From positions 62,001 through 126,000 of the forward strand of contig NZ_JBHSHD010000013.1 in NCBI RefSeq assembly GCF_042652785.1: a stretch of 64,000 nucleotides of DNA, in the 5' to 3' direction. The position numbers and the translations under genes were made by a program. The notes under the pieces were generated by a model, which was not told the DNA's origin, ran no database searches, and saw only the letters and a program-made list of their open reading frames with translations. Positions 42,349 to 50,252 of the stretch are shown here, in pieces (within the stretch, counting starts at the first letter, position 1; each line of letters begins with the position of its first letter). This DNA comes from Dokdonella_A ginsengisoli. GTDB lineage: Bacteria > Pseudomonadota > Gammaproteobacteria > Xanthomonadales > Rhodanobacteraceae.

Positions 42349-42510
42349 TCAGTTCGCCTGCGTCACCACGCAACCGACAGCGCAGATGCTGGCCGCCACG
42401 CAGCAGCACACCACGGCGCAGGCGATGGCCGGATCGAAGTTCGTCGTCCTCGATTCCTCCACCGAAATTTCCACCGATCCCAGAAGGTCGTTCGTGTCGA
42501 GTGATTTCAC
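42349..42510 (-). CDS. Putative RiPP precursor peptide (53 aa)
   Basis: GTG 42510 is chosen because GGAGAA lies ~10 nt upstream; a TTG at 42561 would add 17 Arg-rich residues. Residues 1-30 are an acidic, polar leader-like part (MKSLDTNDLLGSVEISVEES, RTTNFDPAIA). Residues 31-53 are hydrophobic and Cys-rich: Cys at 31, 35, 36, 37, 43 and 47, otherwise Ala and Val, ending VVTQAN. It lies 99 bp after the radical-SAM gene, on the same strand. Size, leader/core split and context fit a ribosomally made, modified peptide. A small membrane peptide is the main alternative. Confidence 0.65.
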   Translation of the reverse strand: MKSLDTNDLLGSVEISVEESRTTNFDPAIACAVVCCCVAASICAVGCVVTQAN

Positions 42511-42609
42511 GTTCCCGTTCTCCAGTTGGTCGACGTCAAGCCGTCGCCGATGCGACGGCAACTACCCCGCGGGCAGGATTCAACCGCCCGGCCCGCAAGT
42601 CCTTGGTTT

Positions 42610-44148
42610 TCAGATCGGCGCAGGAACGGCCGTGCGTTCGCGCAGGACGCCCTTGTCGAACAGCAGGTCGAGCAGGCCGCGCGCCTGCGCGTCGGCCACG
42701 CCGAATTCCCCGCGCAGCGCGACCGAGATCGCCTCGGCGTTCCAGCGCCCTTCGTGGATGAGTCCGCCGACGCGCTGCATCAGCGCCGGGTGCGCCTTGT
42801 TGCGGATCGCGATCGTGTCGAACGCGTTGCTCAGCACGAAGCCGTCGGGCTCCGACGCGAAGCTGAGATCGCCGCGGAACGCAAGCGCGGTGGTGGCGTC
42901 CAGCCGCATCGGCATGTGCCGGGCGATCAGCTCGCGCAGGCGCGCGGCCGCCTCGCGGCCGTCGCCGAACGAGGTGCGCTCGAAGACGACGTAGCCGTCC
43001 GGATGCTCGTCCGACGCCGGGCACGGCGAGATCAGGCGGATCTCCTTGTGCGCCAGGTTGATCAGGAAGCCGCTGACGCAGGCGATCGTGCTCGGGCGCG
43101 CCGCCTGCAGCGCGGGCGAGGCGTATTCGCCCAGCTCGACCGTGACGAAGTCGCGGTCCTCCTGCAGGCGCCGGCTGTTGCGCGCGCGGCCGGCTTCGGC
43201 CTTGACCATCAGCGAGCCGCGGTTGTGCAGCACCAGTTCGACGAACAGCAGCTGCGCCGGCGTGAAGCGCGCCATCGTCTCGCTCTGGACGCGCGGCGTC
43301 AGGATCGAGAAGCGGTTGACCAGGCAGCCTTCGCGCGCGGACAGCTTGATCAGCTCCCAGGTGCGGTCGGCGTCGCGCATCGGGATTGCGGTCGTCGTCT
43401 GCGGGAACCCACCGCAGACCGCCTTGAGATCGAGGCAGTACTTCTCGTAGTCGGGATTGTCGAACGGCTCGGTGCCCCAGTAGAGGAACGCCTTGGACGC
43501 GATCGGGCCGAGCTCGTCGCGCAGCGCCGCGAGGGTCGCCAGCCAGTCGTCGCGGATCGCCTCGTAGCTGACCGCGCCGCGATACTTCTCCGCCGACACG
43601 CCGCAGAACCAGCAGCCGACCGAGCAGCCGGAGGCGAGCTCGAAGGTGGCCGGCGCGTGCACGATGGCGGAGGCGTTGACCGGATCGACTTCGGTGCGGC
43701 AGCGCGCGATCTGCCGGTGGCGCCACGCATCGAACGCCGGGTTCGACGAGACCGCGGACAGCATGCGCGAGAAGAACGCGCGCTTGAGTTCGTTGAAGGC
43801 ATTCAGGCAGAGGATGCCTTCGCGCTGCAAGTCCTGCGGCGTGAGGCTGCCCTCGCGAAGGGCTTTGCCGTCCCACAATGCGCGCAGCTCGAACGGGTCC
43901 ACGCGCAGGCCGAAGGCCTCGACGGTGGCCCTGGCGTTCTCCTGCAGCCCCTTGCGGAAGCTCGCGTTGCCGATCAGCAGCTCGGCGAAGCGCTTGACCT
44001 CGGCGGTCAGCACGCGGTCCGTGCCGAGCACGGACTTCGGGTCGGTGATGAGACGAAGCCTCAGCTCGTGGTCGTTGAGCGAAGCCTCGATCGCCTGCAA
44101 TTCGCGGTGCGCCGAAACGATTTCCCGGGCGCCGGTGTCGATCTCCAT
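42610..44148 (-). CDS. Radical SAM protein, PoyD-like RiPP amino-acid epimerase
   Basis: A 512-residue protein from ATG 44148, with GGGGAGA ~6 nt upstream. The [4Fe-4S]/SAM motif is Cys175-x3-Cys179-x2-Cys182 in 'ELASGCSVGCWFCGVSAEKY', the 'GCSVGCWFCG' form associated with radical-SAM RiPP epimerases of the PoyD group, which convert L- to D-residues in a precursor core. The N-terminal ~110 residues ('ELLIGNASFRKGLQENAR', 'ATVEAFGLRVDPFELRALW') resemble an NHLP/Nif11-type leader module. No SPASM-type cysteine cluster is obvious at the C-terminus. It heads the operon with its own promoter, and the probable substrate is the peptide at 42349-42510. Confidence 0.75.
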   Translation of the reverse strand: MEIDTGAREIVSAHRELQAIEASLNDHELRLRLITDPKSVLGTDRVLTAEVKRFAELLIGNASFRKGLQENARATVEAFGLRVDPFELRALWDGKALREGSLTPQDLQREGILCLNAFNELKRAFFSRMLSAVSSNPAFDAWRHRQIARCRTEVDPVNASAIVHAPATFELASGCSVGCWFCGVSAEKYRGAVSYEAIRDDWLATLAALRDELGPIASKAFLYWGTEPFDNPDYEKYCLDLKAVCGGFPQTTTAIPMRDADRTWELIKLSAREGCLVNRFSILTPRVQSETMARFTPAQLLFVELVLHNRGSLMVKAEAGRARNSRRLQEDRDFVTVELGEYASPALQAARPSTIACVSGFLINLAHKEIRLISPCPASDEHPDGYVVFERTSFGDGREAAARLRELIARHMPMRLDATTALAFRGDLSFASEPDGFVLSNAFDTIAIRNKAHPALMQRVGGLIHEGRWNAEAISVALRGEFGVADAQARGLLDLLFDKGVLRERTAVPAPI

Positions 44149-44388
44149 GGCCATTCTCCCCATGCCGCGGACCCGGCCCCGCTTCCGCCATGCGGAACGG
44201 GCACGGGCACACTGTCCGTGTCGCAATCGATTGATGCGTCGGCGATGCGGGATTCCGATCCCGGTTCCGCGTCGCTTCCGTTCGAATCCGCCTTCCGCCT
44301 TCTCCCGATCCCGCCCGTCCTCCCGCTGCCCGGCGGCACTTCCACGCCGGCACCGGAACGACGTGTCGCAATCCGGCCCTTCCTCCCG

Positions 44389-44435
44389 CAAATGAAATGG
44401 ACGATTAAAAGTATCGTATTTCCGAACTTCATTTG
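44389..44435. promoter_or_regulatory. Nested inverted repeats between the radical-SAM and XRE genes
   Basis: Outer arms CAAATGAA (44389-44396) and TTCATTTG (44428-44435) are perfect inverted copies. They enclose ACGAT-N7-ATCGT (44401-44417). Both pairs overlap the operon promoter. The divergent XRE protein is the natural candidate to bind. The rest of the 44149-44508 gap shows no gene. Confidence 0.65.
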
Positions 44436-44439
44436 TCAA
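44410..44439 (-). promoter_or_regulatory. Predicted promoter of the RiPP operon
   Basis: On the minus strand TTGACA (44439-44434), 18-bp spacer, GATACT (44415-44410). The implied start near 44402 gives a ~250-nt untranslated leader before ATG 44148. Confidence 0.6.
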
Positions 44440-44508
44440 GCATTTCCGCACGACACCGCAACGTTTCACTCCTACCGTCCGAAGCCTCGTCGGGCGGAGT
44501 TTTCTTGG

Positions 44509-44868
44509 ATGAAGCGGTTCGCCGATCGCCTGCGCGAAGCGCGGGTCGCGGCAGGGATGACGCAGGAACAGCTCGGCTTCGCGCTCGGCGTCACCAAGTC
44601 GTCGGTTTCGGCGTGGGAGAACGACCGCGAGACGCCGAGCTTCAAGCTGCTGCCGCAGCTGCGCGCGATCCTGCGCCGATCGCTGGACGAACTGGTCTGC
44701 GGCGGACCGCTGACCCCGCTCGGCGTGCGCGACGAAAGCGCCGTCTACGGCGATCCCGCACTGAAGGCGCGCAACCGCGAGGAACAGGCGCTGCTGCTGC
44801 GCTATCGCGCCCTGCCGGCCAAGCGCCGTACCGCCCTGCTCGAGATCCTGCGGCCGAGCGACGATTGA
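44509..44868 (+). CDS. XRE-family HTH regulator
   Basis: A 119-residue protein. Residues ~5-62 are a Cro/C1-type helix-turn-helix ('LREARVAAGMTQEQLGFALGVTKSSVSAWENDRETPSFKLL'). The C-terminal half ('REEQALLLRYRALPAKRRTALLEIL') is helical and probably dimerises. It is divergent from the RiPP operon across a region with nested palindromes, so it likely controls that operon and itself. It may instead be an unrelated regulator; pckG follows on the same strand. Confidence 0.85.
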   Translation: MKRFADRLREARVAAGMTQEQLGFALGVTKSSVSAWENDRETPSFKLLPQLRAILRRSLDELVCGGPLTPLGVRDESAVYGDPALKARNREEQALLLRYRALPAKRRTALLEILRPSDD

Positions 44869-44966
44869 CCGCTGCCGGCGTTTTGCACGCTTCCTTGCAT
44901 TGCCCGCAGGGCGCGGCTACCGTCCCTTCAACCCTTTCAACCGGCGCCTCGCGGCGCCATCGCCCG

Positions 44967-46778
44967 ATGGCCAGCCAACTCCAAGCATTGAATCGATGGG
45001 TCGACGACGTCGCCCGTCTGACCCGGCCCGACCGTATCCACTGGTGCGACGGCTCCGACGCCGAGTACCGCGCCCTGCTCGACCTCATGCAGCGCGACGG
45101 CACCCTGATCCCGCTGAATCCCGACACGCATCCCGATGCGTGGCTGCACCGCTCGCATCCGTCCGACGTCGCGCGCGTCGAGCACCTCACGCTCGTGTGC
45201 ACGACGAACGAGGAGGACGCCGGCCCGAACAACCACTGGATGGCCCCGGCCGACGCGCACGCGAAGATCGACGCGCTGTTCGACGGCTGCATGCAGGGCC
45301 GCACGCTGTACGTGGTGCCCTACTGCATGGGTCCGATCGAGTCGCCGATCTCGCGCTGCGGCGTGGAGATCACCGACTCGCCCTACGTCGTCGCCAACAT
45401 GCGCATCATGACGCGCATGGGCGCGGCCGCGCTGGCGCGCATCGAGCGCGAAGGCGCCCAAGCGCTCGCGCGCGGCGCGCAGCCGGCCTTCGTCAGGGGC
45501 CTGCATTCGATCGGCGAACTCGATCCCGAACGCCGCTTCATCATGCATTTCCCCGAGGAACTGACGATCAAGTCGTACGGTTCGGGCTACGGCGGCAACG
45601 CCCTGCTCGGCAAGAAGTGCCACGCGCTGCGCATCGGCTCGTGGCAGGCACGCCAGGAAGGCTGGCTGGCCGAGCACATGCTGATCGTCGGCATCGAGAA
45701 CCCGCAGGGCCAGACGCACTACGTCGCCGCCGCGTTCCCGTCCGCCTGCGGCAAGACCAACCTCGCCATGCTGATCCCGCCGGAAGGCTATCGCCGCGCC
45801 GGCTGGAAGGTGTGGACGATCGGCGACGACATCTGCTGGATGACGCCCGGCGCCGACGGCCGCCTGTACGCGATCAATCCGGAAGCCGGCTTCTTCGGCG
45901 TCGCGCCCGGCACCAGCAACGACACCAATCCGAACGCGCTGGCCTCGATCCAGCGCGACACCATCTTCACCAACGTCGCCGTCACCGCCGACGACCAGCC
46001 GTGGTGGGAGGGCCTGCCCGGCAAGCCCGTCACCGACTGGCAGGGCCGCCCCTACGATCCGGCCAACGGCCCGGCCGCGCATCCGAACTCGCGCTTCACC
46101 GTGTCCGCCAGGCAGGCGCCGAGCTGGTCGCCGCGCGCCGAGGATGCGCAGGGCGTGCCGATCTCGGCGATCGTCTTCGGCGGACGCCGGCCGTCGCTGA
46201 TTCCGCTGGTGTTCGAGGCGCGCGACTGGGCGCACGGCGTGCTGGTCGGCGCGGCGATGGGTTCGGAGACGACCGCCGCCGCGACCGGCGCGGTCGGCGT
46301 GCTGCGCCGCGACTCGATGGCGATGAAGCCGTTCTGCGGCTACAACTACGGCGACTACTTCGCGCACTGGCTGTCGTTCGACCGCCCCGGTGCCAGGCTC
46401 CCGAAGATCTTCCACGTCAACTGGTTCCGCAAGGGCGCCGACGGCAAGTTCCTGTGGCCCGGCTACGGCGAGAACCTGCGCGTGCTGGAATGGATCATCG
46501 GCCGCTGCGAGGGCCGCGTCGGCGCCGATGAAACTCCGATCGGCTACCTGCCGCGCGAAGGCGACCTGAACCTCGACGGCCTCCATCTGCCCGAGCGTGC
46601 GTTCGACACCCTGCTCGAGGTCGACGCCGACGGCTGGCGCGCCGAAGTCGACGACATCGGCCGCTACCTCGACTCGTTCGGCGACCGCACGCCGGCGCGC
46701 CTGCGCGAGGAACAGCGGCGCGTGGCCGAGGCGCTGTCGAAGGCGTCCGCGCAGCCGCGCAAGGCCGCGGCCGGCTAG
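44967..46778 (+). CDS. pckG: Phosphoenolpyruvate carboxykinase (GTP)
   Basis: A 603-residue protein, the size of GTP-dependent PEPCK rather than the ATP-dependent PckA (~540). The P-loop with active-site Cys261 is 'AAFPSACGKTNLAML'. Other family stretches are 'SYGSGYGGNALLGKKCHALRI', 'DDICWMTPGADGRLYAINPE', and 'FGGRRPSLIPLVFEARDWAHG'. It converts oxaloacetate and GTP to phosphoenolpyruvate and CO2, the entry to gluconeogenesis. It begins 98 bp after the XRE gene and is followed by a strong hairpin. Confidence 0.97.
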   Translation: MASQLQALNRWVDDVARLTRPDRIHWCDGSDAEYRALLDLMQRDGTLIPLNPDTHPDAWLHRSHPSDVARVEHLTLVCTTNEEDAGPNNHWMAPADAHAKIDALFDGCMQGRTLYVVPYCMGPIESPISRCGVEITDSPYVVANMRIMTRMGAAALARIEREGAQALARGAQPAFVRGLHSIGELDPERRFIMHFPEELTIKSYGSGYGGNALLGKKCHALRIGSWQARQEGWLAEHMLIVGIENPQGQTHYVAAAFPSACGKTNLAMLIPPEGYRRAGWKVWTIGDDICWMTPGADGRLYAINPEAGFFGVAPGTSNDTNPNALASIQRDTIFTNVAVTADDQPWWEGLPGKPVTDWQGRPYDPANGPAAHPNSRFTVSARQAPSWSPRAEDAQGVPISAIVFGGRRPSLIPLVFEARDWAHGVLVGAAMGSETTAAATGAVGVLRRDSMAMKPFCGYNYGDYFAHWLSFDRPGARLPKIFHVNWFRKGADGKFLWPGYGENLRVLEWIIGRCEGRVGADETPIGYLPREGDLNLDGLHLPERAFDTLLEVDADGWRAEVDDIGRYLDSFGDRTPARLREEQRRVAEALSKASAQPRKAAAG

Positions 46779-46795
46779 CCGAAACCCGCTCCGGT

Positions 46796-46830
46796 GCCGG
46801 CAAAGTCGCCGTCACGGCGGCTCTGCCGGC
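46796..46830 (+). terminator. Hairpin after pckG
   Basis: Interrupted stem GCCGGCA-AA-GTCGCCG / CGGCGGC-TC-TGCCGGC around TCA, 17 bp after the pckG stop. No T-run follows. Confidence 0.5.
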
Positions 46831-46921
46831 CCGATCGCGGAACGGAACTTGCGCCGGCCGACACACGTTCCGCCTCCGCTGCCTAAACCCTCGGCTGCTT
46901 GCGTGCATCCAAGCTGGCAAG

Positions 46922-47509
46922 ATGAACGCCTGCTTTGCCATGCCCCTGCCGATGAGCGCCCCGCCACGCACCGAAGTGGCCGATCCGACCGACGCCGATC
47001 TGGTCCGCAGCGCGGCCGCCGGCGACATGCGCGCGTTCGAGGCGCTGTACCGCCGCCACGCCGGCCGCGTGCACGGCGCGGTCTGGCGGCTGTCGGGCAT
47101 GAACGAGGCGCGTGCGCAGGAACTGACCCAGGAAGCCTTCGTGCGCGCCTGGCAGAAGCTCGACAGCTTCCGCTTCGAAAGCGCGTTCTCGACCTGGCTG
47201 CACCGGCTGGCGGTCAATGTCGCCTTGATGGACCTGCGCGGCCGCGATCCGGAAGACACCGTCGAGGACGGCGTGCTGGAGGCCGCGTCCGAGCCGGTCA
47301 CGCCGTTCTGCGCCGGCGAGCGCGCCGACCTCGAGCAGGCCGTCGCCAAGCTGCCGCCGCGTGCGCGCGCCGTGCTGGTCCTGCATGATGTGGAAGGCTG
47401 GAAACACGAGGAGATCGGCCGCGAACTCGGTATGGCGGTCGGCTCGTCGAAAGCGCAATTGCATCGCGCGCGCGGCCTGCTGCGCACGATGCTGGGAGAC
47501 GCCGCATGA
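46922..47509 (+). CDS. ECF RNA polymerase sigma factor
   Basis: A 195-residue protein from ATG 46922 (an in-frame ATG at 46952 is possible). Region 2: 'DMRAFEALYRRHAGRVHGAVWRL...ARAQELTQEAFVRAWQKLDSFRFESAFSTWLHRLAVNVALMDLR'. Region 4: 'LPPRARAVLVLHDVEGWKHEEIGRELGMAVGSSKAQLHRARGLL'. This is the RpoE-like ECF form. It overlaps the next gene, a small membrane protein likely to be its anti-sigma, by ATGA. Confidence 0.93.
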   Translation: MNACFAMPLPMSAPPRTEVADPTDADLVRSAAAGDMRAFEALYRRHAGRVHGAVWRLSGMNEARAQELTQEAFVRAWQKLDSFRFESAFSTWLHRLAVNVALMDLRGRDPEDTVEDGVLEAASEPVTPFCAGERADLEQAVAKLPPRARAVLVLHDVEGWKHEEIGRELGMAVGSSKAQLHRARGLLRTMLGDAA

Positions 47510-47985
47510 ACGATTTCGAGATCCAGCGCCGGCTGCGCGAGATGAACGCGCCGCGTCCGCCGCAGATCGACCTGTGGCCGGCGATCGAGAAGCGCATCGC
47601 CGACGAAGGCCGCCCGGCCGCCGCGCCGCGTCGCGGCCGCTGGCTGCCGCTGGCCGCCGCGGCCGGCCTGCTGCTCGCGGTCGTCGCCGGCACGCTCGTC
47701 GTCGGCCTGCAGCAGCGCGACGCACTGCCCGAAGTGGCCGTGCGCGACGCGCGCTCGTTCGAGCGCGACCTGCCGCACCTGTCGCCGGGCGACGCCGACG
47801 TCGGCCTGCACGCGCCGGGCGGCGATCCGCGCCTGGCCGGTGCCGCCGTCGTGCTCGACGCCGCGCAGGCCGAACTCGAGCAGGCGCTCGCCGAGCGCCC
47901 CGACGCGGCCTTCCTGGTCGGCATGCTCAATCGCACCAATGCACGCCGCATGAAACTCGATCACTACGGCGCCCACGCCGGTTGA
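47506..47985 (+). CDS. Putative anti-sigma factor, single-pass membrane protein
   Basis: A 159-residue protein. A short cytoplasmic N-terminus (~45 residues) is followed by one membrane segment (~47-68, WLPLAAAAGLLLAVVAGTLVV) and a periplasmic tail. No zinc-binding anti-sigma motif is visible. Its start overlaps the sigma factor stop, the usual arrangement of a sigma/anti-sigma pair. Assigned by context and topology. Confidence 0.75.
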   Translation: MNDFEIQRRLREMNAPRPPQIDLWPAIEKRIADEGRPAAAPRRGRWLPLAAAAGLLLAVVAGTLVVGLQQRDALPEVAVRDARSFERDLPHLSPGDADVGLHAPGGDPRLAGAAVVLDAAQAELEQALAERPDAAFLVGMLNRTNARRMKLDHYGAHAG

Positions 47986-48001
47986 TGCCTGGAGTCCATC
48001 C

Positions 48002-48898
48002 ATGATCCGATCCGTCCCCCTCGCCCTGCTCGCCCTGGCTGCTGCGGGCAGCGTCCACGCCGGCACGCCGATCGACGAGAAGCGCGCCGTCGCCGCGGAC
48101 GCGCGCGTGGAAATCTCCAACGCGAAGGGCTCGGTCACGGTCAGCGGCTGGGACCGCGACGAGGTCGCCATCAGCGGCGAACTCGGCAGCGGCGCCAGGC
48201 CGACGATCGAAGGCGGCGGCGCGCAGCTGCGCATCAAGATCGAAGCACCGGACAAGCAGGGCTGGTTCAGCTGGGGCGCCGATTCGCGCATGGGCCCCAG
48301 CGACCTCGACATCAAGGTGCCCAGGTCGGCCGAACTGAAGATCGGCGTGGTCAGCGCGGACGTGACGCTGTCCGGCGTCGCCGGGCGCCTGCTCGACGTC
48401 GACAGCGTCAGCGGCAAGCTGCGCCTGTCCAGCGACGCCAAGGAGGTCGACATCGACAGCGTCAGCGGCGAGGTCGACATCGACGGCAAGGCCGAGCGCG
48501 CACGCGTGCAGACGGTGTCGGGCGACATCCGCGCACGCGGCCTCGGCGGACGCCTCAAGTACGAGACCGTCTCCGGCGACATCGACGCCGACAACGGCCG
48601 CTACAGCGAGATCAATGCCGGCACGGTGTCCGGCGACATCGACCTGCGCGGCCAGCCCGAGGGCGACCTGCGCATCGACGTCGAATCGATGAGCGGCAGC
48701 GTGCACCTGTACCTGCCGGACGAGGTTTCCACGCGCCTGCGCGCGTCGAGCTTCAGCGGCTCGATCCGCAGCGACTTCGGCACCGTCAAGCACGAGGACC
48801 GCGGTCCCGGCAGCAACCTCGACGCCAGCAACGGCGGCGGCCAGGGACAGGTCAAGATCGAGACCTTCAGCGGCGACATCGACATCCGCCGGCGCTGA
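48002..48898 (+). CDS. Secreted DUF4097 beta-strand repeat protein
   Basis: A 298-residue protein with a signal peptide (MIRSVPLALLALAAAGSVHA). After 'VEISNAKGSVTVSGWDRDEVAI', the mature part has repeated 'SVSGDIDI'-type strands, the DUF4097 putative adhesin pattern, ending 'ETFSGDIDIRRR'. It lies 17 bp after the anti-sigma gene and is likely the output or a sensor of this sigma system. Molecular role unknown. Confidence 0.85.
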   Translation: MIRSVPLALLALAAAGSVHAGTPIDEKRAVAADARVEISNAKGSVTVSGWDRDEVAISGELGSGARPTIEGGGAQLRIKIEAPDKQGWFSWGADSRMGPSDLDIKVPRSAELKIGVVSADVTLSGVAGRLLDVDSVSGKLRLSSDAKEVDIDSVSGEVDIDGKAERARVQTVSGDIRARGLGGRLKYETVSGDIDADNGRYSEINAGTVSGDIDLRGQPEGDLRIDVESMSGSVHLYLPDEVSTRLRASSFSGSIRSDFGTVKHEDRGPGSNLDASNGGGQGQVKIETFSGDIDIRRR

Positions 48899-49073
48899 TT
48901 GCCGCATCGCGATCGAATGCCCCGCGCGTGTGGGGCGTTCGATCGTGTGCGCCTCGAATACGGACCGCGAGAATTCCACGGACGCCTGTCAGGGGCCGCC
49001 CGCACAAATGGACAACCCCTTTCACCTTGACGTCGGCAGCTGCGCCGAAAAGCCCAAGGGACGGGGAGAGTTG

Positions 49074-49099
49074 GTCATTCCCGCTTTCGCGGGAATGAC
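49074..49099. repeat. GTCATTCCCGC perfect palindrome
   Basis: GTCATTCCCGC-TTTC-GCGGGAATGAC, a perfect 11-bp stem. It lies between the convergent DUF4097 and homoserine dehydrogenase genes and could end both transcripts. Same family as 20194-20219. Confidence 0.8.
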
Positions 49100-49157
49100 G
49101 GCAAGAGCGTTGTCCGCGCCTATCTGGCGGGAGTTGGCGCTCGAACTCTCCTGCGCG

Positions 49158-50252
49158 TCAAACTCCTGCGCGCGCCTGCGCAGCCGTCAAGGCCAGCACG
49201 TCGCCGAGCAGCGCCTGCGCGGTGACTTCCGGCCCCGCGCCCGGCCCCTGGATCACCAGCGGCTGCGCGCGATAGCGGTGGGTGGTCAGCGCGAACAGGT
49301 TGTCGGTGCCGGCCAGGCGTGCGGCCGGATGCGTCGGGGCGACCTCGGTCAGGCCGACGCGGGCGCGACCGTGCTCGTCCAGTCGTGCGAGGAAGCGCAA
49401 CAGCCGGCCGCGCTGCGCCGCGTCGGCACGGCGCCGTTCGAGATCCGCGTCGAATTCCTCGACACGCGCGAGAAACGCCTCGAGCGGAACGTCGCGCAAC
49501 GCGGCCGGCACGAGACTTTCGATCGCCACGTCGGTCGTGTCGATCGGGTGCCCGGCGGTGCGCGCCAGGATCAGCAGCTTGCGCGCGACGTCGGCGCCGC
49601 CGAGGTCGAGGCGCGGATCGGGCTCGGTGTAGCCGAACGCGCGCGCCTCGCGCAGCAGGGCCGAGAACGGCCGGCTGCCGTCGAACTGGTTGAACAGCCA
49701 GGACAAGGAACCGGAGAACACGCCGTCGAGCGCGAGCAGGCGGTCGCCGCAGTCGCGCAGGCGGCGCAGCGTCGACAGCACCGGCAGACCGGCGCCGACC
49801 GTCGCCGCATCGCCGTAGAGGACTCCGCCGCGACGGCCGGCGCGGCGCAGATCGTCCCAGGCCGCGAGCGTCTCGCCGGTGGCGGCCTTGTTCGCGCTGA
49901 CCACGTGATAGCCGGCGCCGAGCCAGTCGGCGTGGCGCGCCGCCTCGTCGGCCGAGGCGGTCGCGTCGACCACCACGCGGTGCGCGGCGCCGCTGTCGTC
50001 GAGCGCGGCCAGAAGGCCGGCATCGTCGCGGCCCGCGGCCGACTCCGCCAGCGCCGCGGCGACGCGCCCCGGCACCAGGCCGCGCGCGTTGGCGACCTGG
50101 CGTTTCGAATTCGCCGCGCCGACCAGGTACAGCGTCGAGGCGGCCGGGGTCGCCAGCAGGCGCAGCAGCGCGCCGCCGACCACGCCGGTGCCGAGCAGGA
50201 CGATGGCCGTGTCCGTGCCGGTGGTGGCAACCGCGCGCGGGACGGCGCTCAT
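49158..50252 (-). CDS. Homoserine dehydrogenase
   Basis: A 364-residue monofunctional enzyme. The NAD(P) loop is LGTGVVGGALLRLL (20-33). 'VVSANKAATGET' carries the conserved Asn-Lys, 'GDAATVGAGLPVLSTLRRL' and 'DGVFSGSLSWLFNQFDG' line the substrate site, and 'EARAFGYTEPDPRLDLGGADVARKLLILAR' is the family signature. It reduces aspartate semialdehyde to homoserine, the branch point to threonine and methionine. No ACT domain or fused aspartokinase is present. ATG 50252 overlaps the metB stop, making it the last gene of a metX-metB-hom unit. Confidence 0.95.
   Translation of the reverse strand: MSAVPRAVATTGTDTAIVLLGTGVVGGALLRLLATPAASTLYLVGAANSKRQVANARGLVPGRVAAALAESAAGRDDAGLLAALDDSGAAHRVVVDATASADEAARHADWLGAGYHVVSANKAATGETLAAWDDLRRAGRRGGVLYGDAATVGAGLPVLSTLRRLRDCGDRLLALDGVFSGSLSWLFNQFDGSRPFSALLREARAFGYTEPDPRLDLGGADVARKLLILARTAGHPIDTTDVAIESLVPAALRDVPLEAFLARVEEFDADLERRRADAAQRGRLLRFLARLDEHGRARVGLTEVAPTHPAARLAGTDNLFALTTHRYRAQPLVIQGPGAGPEVTAQALLGDVLALTAAQARAGV

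Noticed and set aside
42511..42561. TTG start extending the precursor peptide by 17 residues
   Set aside because: The added stretch (MPSHRRRLDVDQ...) is basic and has no good ribosome site, whereas GTG 42510 has GGAGAA at a suitable distance.
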